Shown here: one piece after another, positions 13,801 through 18,555 of the stretch
Layout: each line of letters starts with the position of its first letter
Position numbering within the stretch: position 1 is the stretch's first letter
Origin: DATDOY01 sp035293045
GTDB lineage: Bacteria; Actinomycetota; Acidimicrobiia; IMCC26256; JACPCJ01
DNA: 18,555 nt
Assembly (NCBI GenBank): GCA_035293045.1
Contig: DATDOY010000003.1
Location: forward strand, 1 to 18,555
Reading direction: 5' to 3'
Made by a program: the position numbers and the translations under genes
The notes under the pieces: model-generated
Told to the model about the DNA's origin: nothing
Seen by the model: only the letters and a program-made list of their open reading frames with translations
Database searches by the model: none

Positions 13801-14598
13801 ATGGGTTTCAGCGTGAACCCACCACCCACACCCCCGTCGAAGGAAGACGCAGAGGCGGCCGCGCGGGATGCGGGCGAGACGGCATCGAATGTCGTGGACA
13901 ATCTCGCGGACGGCGACGTCGCGGGTGCGGTCGACGCCGCGGACGGCACCGAGGATGGAACCGCGGCTTCCGATGATCCGCCACCCCCGCCGGCTCCTGC
14001 CGGCCGGATCGTGTTGCCCGACGGGACAACGGCCGCCCTTGATCCCATCGGCGGTCCGGATGACCTTCTCAGCGGGGACGTCACCGTCAAGTCGGGCGAC
14101 GATTCCGTGACGATCAGCGGCCCCCCTCTCCCGGATGCGGGTGGCGCTCCAACGCTTGAAACCCCGGTCGGCGCTTTCCCCGACGTCGCGGTGACCCCGA
14201 CCCCGGCGGGCCCCGTCCCCATCCCTTATCCGAACGTGCCCGGCGGCGAAGCAGGTCCCCCCAAGGGTCGCGGTCGACCTCGCGCCAAGGATGGTGAGGA
14301 TCAGGATGATGACAATCAAGGTGGCGGTGACACCGCGTGGGGCACGGGCGCGCTCGCTCGATCGGCCGACCGCACCCGCCATCCCATCGCCGACGATGTC
14401 GACGACGGCGCGCGCCATCAGGTGATCGCCTCCGCCGATAGCGAGCCGCTCGTGTATGACGTGACGGATCCGCCGAAGGCGATGGAAGGCGACGACGATC
14501 CATCCGACCTGGCATACGACGGCGACGGCGACGGCGTTGCGTTGATCGCCGAAGATCGGATCGCCATCGCCGAGGCTCCACTCGACCCCACCGACTGA
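13801..14598 (+). CDS. Acidic, mostly disordered protein with PAAR-like (DUF4150-like) proline motif
   Basis: A 265-residue protein with no signal peptide or membrane segment. Residues 1-66 are acidic and Ala-rich, ending in a proline run. Residues ~69-110 look like two short beta hairpins (GRIVLPDGTTAALDP, SGDVTVKSGDDSVTISGPP). Residues 126-145 (FPDVAVTPTPAGPVPIPYPN) closely resemble the signature of DUF4150, a PAAR-like family linked to secretion-system spikes and effectors, where a PDV-x2-TP-x-GPVPxPYPN pattern recurs. A basic patch (RGRPRAK) and acidic tail with a DGDGDG run (240-245) follow. The rest of a PAAR fold and any secretion machinery are not seen, so the match may be only a short motif. 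The start is supported by a near-perfect ribosome site. Why it sits by the Ini locus is unknown. Confidence 0.75.
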   Translation: MGFSVNPPPTPPSKEDAEAAARDAGETASNVVDNLADGDVAGAVDAADGTEDGTAASDDPPPPPAPAGRIVLPDGTTAALDPIGGPDDLLSGDVTVKSGDDSVTISGPPLPDAGGAPTLETPVGAFPDVAVTPTPAGPVPIPYPNVPGGEAGPPKGRGRPRAKDGEDQDDDNQGGGDTAWGTGALARSADRTRHPIADDVDDGARHQVIASADSEPLVYDVTDPPKAMEGDDDPSDLAYDGDGDGVALIAEDRIAIAEAPLDPTD

Positions 14599-14626
14599 CG
14601 GCTCCGGGTCCATCCGGGCTCATGGA

Positions 14627-14649
14627 TGACCATGGACAAGTGACCATGG
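14627..14649 (+). promoter_or_regulatory. Direct repeat, likely antitoxin operator
   Basis: TGACCATGG occurs at 14627-14635 and again at 14641-14649, 14 bp apart; both copies contain the palindrome CCATGG. They cover the -35 and spacer region ahead of the -10 box, the usual place where a Phd-type antitoxin represses its own operon. Confidence 0.55.
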
Positions 14650-14655
14650 TAAACT
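14650..14655 (+). promoter_or_regulatory. Leaderless -10 box of the toxin-antitoxin operon
   Basis: TAAACT ends 6 nt before the antitoxin ATG at 14662. An ATGACC at 14626-14631 is 18 bp upstream and could be the -35. No Shine-Dalgarno sequence is present. Confidence 0.5.
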
Positions 14656-14661
14656 TCAACC

Positions 14662-14913
14662 ATGACCGCACGGACCGTGCCAGCCGGCGAGTTCAAGGCA
14701 ACCTGCTTGAAGTTGCTCGACGACGTGGCCATGACCGGTGTCGAGTTGATCGTGACCAAGCGGGGGAAGCCCGTGGCACGGGTCGTCCCTGTGGAGTCCG
14801 TCGACAGCCTCGTCGAGCGGCTGCGCGGCGAGATGCTTGGGAGCATCACCTATCACTGCACGGAAGCGGAGTTCCTCGCGCCGATCGACGTCGAATGGGA
14901 CGCGCTGCAGTGA
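14662..14913 (+). CDS. Phd/YefM-type antitoxin
   Basis: An 83-residue protein with the Phd/YefM fold signature: AGEFKATCLKLLDDV (8-22), ELIVTKRGKPVARVVPV (28-44) and a C-terminal toxin-binding tail (EAEFLAPIDVEWDALQ). The N-terminal part binds operator DNA and the tail wraps and inhibits the cognate toxin. It overlaps the toxin gene by 4 bp (GTGA), which fixes the pair as one operon. The -10 box and direct repeat upstream suggest autorepression. Pairing a Phd-type antitoxin with a PIN toxin is common. Confidence 0.9.
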   Translation: MTARTVPAGEFKATCLKLLDDVAMTGVELIVTKRGKPVARVVPVESVDSLVERLRGEMLGSITYHCTEAEFLAPIDVEWDALQ

Positions 14914-15293
14914 TCCTCTTGGACACCCACGCGTGGGTGTGGTGGTGGGACGATCCCTCGCAGCTCTCCGGTCCAGCAGCCGGGGCGCTTGCCGCCGCTG
15001 ACGAGGTGCTCGTCTCGGCGATGAGCGTGTGGGAAGTAGCCATGCTCGCGGAGCGAGGTCGCATGACGCCGCGCCAAGGTGCCGCGGATTGGATTCGCAA
15101 CGCGTTGCGGTCTCCCAACACGCGCCTGGTGGACGTCGATCTCGACGTCGCCATCTCCGCCGTCGGCTTCACGTCGCATCTGCGCGATCCGGCCGACGCG
15201 CTCATTGCGGCAACGGCACAGGCGTTTCAAGTGCCGGTTGTTACCAAGGACCCCACGATGCAGGCGGTGCCCGGGGTCGTCGCCATCTGGTAG
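14910..15293 (+). CDS. vapC: VapC-type PIN-domain toxin ribonuclease
   Basis: A 127-residue PIN-domain protein. The acidic residues that bind magnesium are in place: D5 in LLDTHAW, E42 in SVWEVAML, D96 in DPADALIAATA and D114 in VTKDP. VapC toxins cut tRNA or rRNA and stop growth when the antitoxin is degraded; the RNA target here cannot be read from sequence. The start is GTG 14910, overlapping the antitoxin stop, and LLDTHAWVWWW follows immediately, as in the Sll0205-like subgroup. Its stop is 4 bp from the stop of the convergent regulator gene, with no terminator between them, so read-through into each other's antisense is possible. Confidence 0.93.
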   Translation: MILLDTHAWVWWWDDPSQLSGPAAGALAAADEVLVSAMSVWEVAMLAERGRMTPRQGAADWIRNALRSPNTRLVDVDLDVAISAVGFTSHLRDPADALIAATAQAFQVPVVTKDPTMQAVPGVVAIW

Positions 15294-15297
15294 CCGA

Positions 15298-16005
15298 CTA
15301 CGTGGCCTTGTGACCCTGCCAGCGCGACTGACCGAAGCGATAGCCGACCGAACGCACCGTCTGGATGAGGCCGGCGTGCTCCTCGCCGAGCTTGGCCCGC
15401 AGCCGTCGCACGTGGACGTCGACGGTACGGGCGCCTCCGTAGTACTCGTATCCCCAGACCCGAGAGAGCAGCGTCTCGCGCGTGAACACCTTCCCGGGAT
15501 GGGTCGTGAAGAACTTCAGGAGCTCGTACTCCATGTACGTGAGGTCGAGCGGGCGATCGGCGATGGCCGCCTGGTACGTCTCGAGGTTGAGGACGAGGGT
15601 CCCGTACTCGACGATCTCGGGCCGCGCCCCCTGCCCCGACTTGTAGAAGAGGTGGCGCAGTCGGGCTTCCACCTCGTGGGGGTGGAACGGCGAGAGGGCG
15701 AAGTCGTCGAAGAGGTCCTCTCGCATCTCGAGGTCGGCGAGCTGTCCGCCGGACACGAGGACGAGGATGGGCTCGACGGGGTTGTCGCGGCGCCGGAGCG
15801 AGCGGGCGATCGAGAACGCCCCCTCGGGGTCGTCCTCGCAGGCGATCACCGCGCCACCCCACCCGTCGGCGGGCTCGTGTTGGAGCGCGATGGCGGCGTT
15901 GCCCACCGCCTTCCACGAGTAGCCCCCGAGGTCGAGGGTCTGCGCGAGGAGCGGCGGGGGAGGGTCCGGGAAGACGCAGAGAGGATCCATGAAGGCTGCC
16001 TCCAT
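15298..16005 (-). CDS. glnR: GlnR-like orphan OmpR-family nitrogen regulator
   Basis: A 235-residue response-regulator-like protein. Residues ~140-230 are an OmpR-type winged helix (LDLTYMEYELLKFF, THPGKVFTRETLLSRVWGYE, RTVDVHVRRLRAKLG, VRSVGYRF), very close to actinobacterial GlnR as I recall it. The receiver-like half (~8-120) is atypical. The strand-3 position that normally holds the phosphorylated aspartate reads VIACEDD, with Cys56 in its place, and the conserved lysine after strand 5 is replaced (FALSPFHPHEV). GlnR proteins are phosphorylation-independent dimers, so this fits. It begins 4 bp after the GlnA2-type stop and is probably cotranscribed. The ATG at 15990, preceded by GGAGG, is an alternative start. 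Phased GlnR-box hexamers lie upstream of both synthetase genes. PhoB-like regulators are the main alternative. Confidence 0.8.
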   Translation of the reverse strand: MEAAFMDPLCVFPDPPPPLLAQTLDLGGYSWKAVGNAAIALQHEPADGWGGAVIACEDDPEGAFSIARSLRRRDNPVEPILVLVSGGQLADLEMREDLFDDFALSPFHPHEVEARLRHLFYKSGQGARPEIVEYGTLVLNLETYQAAIADRPLDLTYMEYELLKFFTTHPGKVFTRETLLSRVWGYEYYGGARTVDVHVRRLRAKLGEEHAGLIQTVRSVGYRFGQSRWQGHKAT

Positions 16006-16009
16006 GCTT

Positions 16010-17335
16010 TCACATCACCTCGAGGTAGCGGTCAAGCTCCCACGGGGTGACGTAGGCCTTGTACTGGTCCCAATCCCTCCGCTTGTTGCGGATGAAGTAC
16101 TCGAAGAGGTGTTCCCCGAGCGCGTCGGCCACCAGGTCCGAACCCTCCATGATGGCGATGGCCTCGGCGAGGCTCTCGGGCAGCTGCGAAATCCCCTCGG
16201 CCAAGCGCTCGGCGTCCGTCATCTCCCAGATGTTGTTCGTCACCTCCGGCGGCAGGTCGTAACCCTCCTCCACCCCCTTCAATCCGGCGGCGAGCATCAC
16301 GGAGAAGGCGAGGTAGGGGTTGCAGGCGGGGTCGGGCGCCCGGTACTCGATGCGCGTCGAGCTCTCCTTGCCTTTCTTGGGAATCGGCACCCGCACGAGC
16401 GCGGAGCGGTTGTTGCGCGCCCATCCCACGTAGACGGGCGCCTCGAAGCCGGGCACCAGTCGCTTGTAGGAGTTGACCCACTGATTGGTGACGGCGGTGA
16501 TCTCTCGCGCGTGGTGCAACAAGCCGGCGATGAACCCCTTGCCGACCTTCGACAGCCCGTGTTCGTCGCCGGGGTCGTGGAAGGCATTGACGTCTCCCTC
16601 GAACAGCGAGAGGTGCGTGTGCATCGCCGAGGCGAACGTTCCGTTCAACGGCTTCGGCATGAAGGTGGCGTGGCAGCCAAACTCGTTGGCGACCTCACGC
16701 ACCACGAGCCGGAAGGTCATGATGTTGTCGGCCATCGTCAACGCGTCCGTGTAGCGGAGGTCGATCTCCTGCTGACTCGGACCCAACTCATGATGCGAGT
16801 ACTCGACGGGGATCCCCATCGACTCGAGCGTCAGGATCGTCTTCCTTCGCAGTTCCGACGTCATGTCGGCCGGCGTCAGGTCGAAGTAGGTCGAGTGATC
16901 GAGGGGCTCCGGGTCCTGCGCGGAGCGCAGGTAGAAGAACTCCATCTCGGGTCCGGCGAAGAAGGTGAACCCCTTCTCGCGGGCGCGGTCGAGGTTGCGC
17001 TTGAGGACGTAGCGCGGGTCGCCGTCGAACGCCTCGCCCGACGGGAGCCGGACGTCGCAGAACATGCGAGCGACGGGAGCGTCGTCGCCCTTCCATGGCA
17101 GCAGTTCGAAGGTGTTGGGGTCGGGATGGGCGAGCATGTCGGCCTCTTGCACCCGCGTGTAGCCCTCGATGGCGCTGCCGTCGAAGGTCATGCCCTCCTC
17201 GAGCGCCGTCTCGAGTTCGGCTGGCGTGATGGCGAACGCCTTCAGGAACCCCTGGACGTCGGTGAACCAGAAGCGGATGAAGCGGACACCTCGTTCCTCG
17301 ACGGTCCTGAGCACGTAATCGAGTTGCGAGTCCAT
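16010..17335 (-). CDS. glnA2: GlnA2-type glutamine synthetase (GSI-alpha)
   Basis: A 441-residue type I glutamine synthetase-like enzyme. It lacks the ~25-residue insertion of the beta subtype and matches M. tuberculosis GlnA2 and B. subtilis GlnA in length and blocks. The N-terminal beta-grasp has RFWFTDVQGFLKAF and FDGSAIEGYTRVQEADM. Catalytic-domain motifs include GPEMEFF (128-134, metal-binding E130/E132), HHELGPSQQEID, FMPKPLNGTFASAMHTH (225-241) and VNSYKRLVPGFEAP. The usual NGSGMH loop reads NGTFASAMH; GlnA2 relatives show a similar SAMHTH. The C-terminus (ALGEHLFEYFIRNK, TPWELDRYL) is subtype alpha. It may make glutamine from glutamate and ammonia with ATP, but a Streptomyces GlnA2 is a gamma-glutamylpolyamine synthetase, so substrate is open. 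It is followed by glnR and is divergent from glnA. Confidence 0.9.
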   Translation of the reverse strand: MDSQLDYVLRTVEERGVRFIRFWFTDVQGFLKAFAITPAELETALEEGMTFDGSAIEGYTRVQEADMLAHPDPNTFELLPWKGDDAPVARMFCDVRLPSGEAFDGDPRYVLKRNLDRAREKGFTFFAGPEMEFFYLRSAQDPEPLDHSTYFDLTPADMTSELRRKTILTLESMGIPVEYSHHELGPSQQEIDLRYTDALTMADNIMTFRLVVREVANEFGCHATFMPKPLNGTFASAMHTHLSLFEGDVNAFHDPGDEHGLSKVGKGFIAGLLHHAREITAVTNQWVNSYKRLVPGFEAPVYVGWARNNRSALVRVPIPKKGKESSTRIEYRAPDPACNPYLAFSVMLAAGLKGVEEGYDLPPEVTNNIWEMTDAERLAEGISQLPESLAEAIAIMEGSDLVADALGEHLFEYFIRNKRRDWDQYKAYVTPWELDRYLEVM

Positions 17336-17384
17336 GGAGCCATTTTCGCCGTCTGGCGCCTTCCCGCTAGTACCCGAGGGGCTG

Positions 17385-17423
17385 GTTCACAGAGCGTTCA
17401 CATAGGGGCAACCGGCGGGAAAC
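17385..17423. promoter_or_regulatory. GlnR-box array: four hexamers on an exact 11-bp period
   Basis: GTTCAC (17385), GTTCAC (17396), GGCAAC (17407) and GGAAAC (17418) all end in AC and begin every 11 bp, one helical turn. The published GlnR box is gTnAC-n6-GaAAC in tandem, which has the same 11-bp spacing. The last half-site is an exact GAAAC and the third is near consensus. The array lies ~50 bp upstream of the GlnA2-type start and ~75 bp upstream of the proposed glnA -10 box, so it could control both directions. Confidence 0.65.
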
Positions 17424-17471
17424 CGGGCCTTGAAAGTCTGCCGTTGGGTTTGAAGAGATTGGCTGCCCGGT

Positions 17472-17501
17472 GTGGCAGATCGGCCGGTGCCCGCGTAGGT
17501 T
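17472..17501 (+). promoter_or_regulatory. Candidate promoter of glnA
   Basis: GTGGCA (17472-17477) and TAGGTT (17496-17501) are 18 bp apart, giving a start near 17508 and a ~30-nt leader. GAGGGG at 17527-17532 is the ribosome site, 5 nt from the GTG start. The -35 match is poor, which suits an activator-dependent promoter downstream of the GlnR boxes. Confidence 0.4.
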
Positions 17502-17537
17502 GCGCGCACCAGTAGCGATGAGGAAAGAGGGGTAGAC

Positions 17538-18555
17538 GTGCAGGATCGCACCGCCGCCGAAGTATTGAAGCTGGCGTCCGACCAGAAGGCTGAGTTCGTC
17601 GACCTGAGGTTCATCGACCTCCCGGGTCTGCACCAGCACTTCTCGATGCCAATCCATCAACTCACCGACGAGGGCTTCGAGGAGGGATACGGCTTCGACG
17701 GGTCGTCGATCCGCGGGTTCCAGGAGATCCAGGAGTCCGACATGCTCCTGATCCCCGACCCCAACACCGCGGTGATGGACCCGTTCACGGCGCGCCCCAC
17801 GATCAACCTCAACTGCTTCGTGCAGGACCCGGTCACGGGTGAGGCCTACACCCGGGACCCGCGCTACATCGCCAAGAAGGCGCAGGACTACCTAGTGAGC
17901 ACCGGGCTCGCCGATACCGCCTTCTTTGGTCCCGAGGCGGAGTTCTTCATCTTCGACCAGGTGAGCTTCTCCTACACCGCCAACGCGGCCCACCACTTCG
18001 TCGACTCCGAAGAGGGCATCTGGCGATCGGGAGAGATGACCGAGATCGACGGCTCGCCCAACCTCGGCTACAAGCCGCGGCACAAGGAGGGGTACTTCCC
18101 CGTCCCGCCGATGGACAAGGGACAGGACATTCGCTCCGAGATGGTGGCGGTGATGGAGCAGTGCGGCATCGAGATCGAGGTGCACCACCACGAGGTCGGC
18201 ACCGCCGGTCAGGCCGAGATTGACATGCGCTTCGACACCATGCTGCGCATGGCCGACAAGGTGATGCTCTACAAGTACATCGTGAAGAACGTCGCCAAGC
18301 GCCATGGCAAGTCGGTGACGTTCATGCCCAAGCCGCTGTTCGAGGACAACGGTTCGGGCATGCACACCCACCAGTCGCTCTGGAAGGAGGGGCAGGCCCT
18401 GTTTTACGACGAGGCCGGCTACGCGGGGCTCTCCGACATGGCCCGCTGGTACATCGGCGGCCTGCTGCAGCATGCCCACTCCATCCTCGCTTTCGCCGCG
18501 CCGACCACGAACTCCTACAAACGGCTGGTGCCGGGTTACGAGGCGCCGGTGAACC
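17538..18555 (+). CDS. glnA: Glutamine synthetase type I (GSI-beta, GlnA1), 3' end outside window
   Basis: The first 339 residues of a roughly 470-residue enzyme. It makes glutamine from glutamate, ammonia and ATP as a cytoplasmic dodecamer. Visible blocks are FDGSSIRGFQEIQESDM (53-69), GPEAEFFIFD (131-140, metal-binding glutamates), the beta-type insertion around EIDGSPNLGYKPRHKEGYF (169-187), EVHHHEVGTAGQAEID (214-229), NGSGMHTHQSLW (271-282) and NSYKRLVPGYEAP. The insertion and intact NGSGMH loop set it apart from the adjacent alpha-type paralogue. The adenylylation tyrosine (NLYDLPPE-type) would lie beyond the window. The start is GTG 17538, supported by GAGGGG 5 nt upstream. It is divergent from the glnA2-glnR operon, across a 202-bp regulatory region. 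Confidence 0.95.
   Translation, partial: MQDRTAAEVLKLASDQKAEFVDLRFIDLPGLHQHFSMPIHQLTDEGFEEGYGFDGSSIRGFQEIQESDMLLIPDPNTAVMDPFTARPTINLNCFVQDPVTGEAYTRDPRYIAKKAQDYLVSTGLADTAFFGPEAEFFIFDQVSFSYTANAAHHFVDSEEGIWRSGEMTEIDGSPNLGYKPRHKEGYFPVPPMDKGQDIRSEMVAVMEQCGIEIEVHHHEVGTAGQAEIDMRFDTMLRMADKVMLYKYIVKNVAKRHGKSVTFMPKPLFEDNGSGMHTHQSLWKEGQALFYDEAGYAGLSDMARWYIGGLLQHAHSILAFAAPTTNSYKRLVPGYEAPVN

Noticed and set aside
12740..13816. Long plus-strand open frames opposite the LuxR-type gene
   Set aside because: The minus strand encodes an intact LuxR helix-turn-helix to the very end; the opposite frames have no domain and no start signals.
15989..17515. 508-codon open frame on the plus strand opposite the GlnA2-type gene
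   Set aside because: It is the reverse of a clear glutamine synthetase with low-complexity Val/Gly/Arg composition typical of antisense high-GC frames.
1..18555. CRISPR arrays, tRNA or rRNA genes, insertion sequences, prophage genes
   Set aside because: No regularly spaced repeats, cloverleaf-like segments, transposase motifs or terminal repeats were recognised on either strand by eye; small elements could be missed.

Overview
The window is high-GC, densely coded and probably actinobacterial. Supporting signs are mycobacterial-type iniB/iniA/iniC homologues, a GlnR-type nitrogen regulator beside two glutamine synthetases (a GlnA1-like and a GlnA2-like one), frequent GTG starts and apparent leaderless genes. 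The protein divergence and gene order fit an actinobacterium outside the Mycobacteriales, possibly Acidimicrobiia. That placement is inference from memory; no search was run.

Layout. Positions 1-1668 hold an iron-sulfur module: the N-terminal part of an Mrp/ApbC cluster carrier (minus), a divergent SufR-like regulator with conserved cysteines, and an A-type carrier (ErpA/IscA family). Positions 1750-5050 hold a Tat/lipoprotein thioredoxin-fold protein (minus), a divergent compact 2Fe-2S/molybdopterin-oxidoreductase fusion that looks catalytically degenerate, RidA, and a 50-residue membrane protein.

Positions 5075-13717 form the most unusual part, an Ini-type dynamin locus. It has a membrane-anchored Hsp70-like ATPase (minus). 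Divergent from it are an IniB-domain protein, a second small acidic protein that also starts with an IniB-like N-terminus, and two dynamin-like GTPases (IniA and IniC). The last three genes overlap by 4 bp each. A 23-bp perfect hairpin separates iniC from a convergent LuxR-family regulator that occupies the place of mycobacterial IniR but lacks its NTPase domain. Dynamin-like IniA and IniC are known in mycobacteria as membrane-acting cell-wall-stress proteins. The addition of a transmembrane Hsp70 with an outside calcium-motif domain suggests an envelope-stress sensing and membrane-remodelling system.

Positions 13801-15293 hold an acidic disordered protein with a PAAR-like (DUF4150-like) proline motif, then a Phd/VapC toxin-antitoxin pair whose promoter overlaps a direct repeat. 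Positions 15298-18555 are a nitrogen-control block. A GlnA2-type synthetase and an atypical OmpR-family regulator (GlnR-like) form a minus-strand operon, and a GSI-beta glnA runs divergently off the window end. Four hexamers spaced exactly 11 bp apart in the shared promoter region match the GlnR-box layout, tying the regulator to both synthetase genes.

Several genes (starts at 1294, 4898, 8404, 14662 and the minus-strand 13717) have a TAnnnT box 6-7 nt before the start codon, consistent with leaderless transcripts. I saw no rRNA, tRNA, CRISPR array or insertion sequence.
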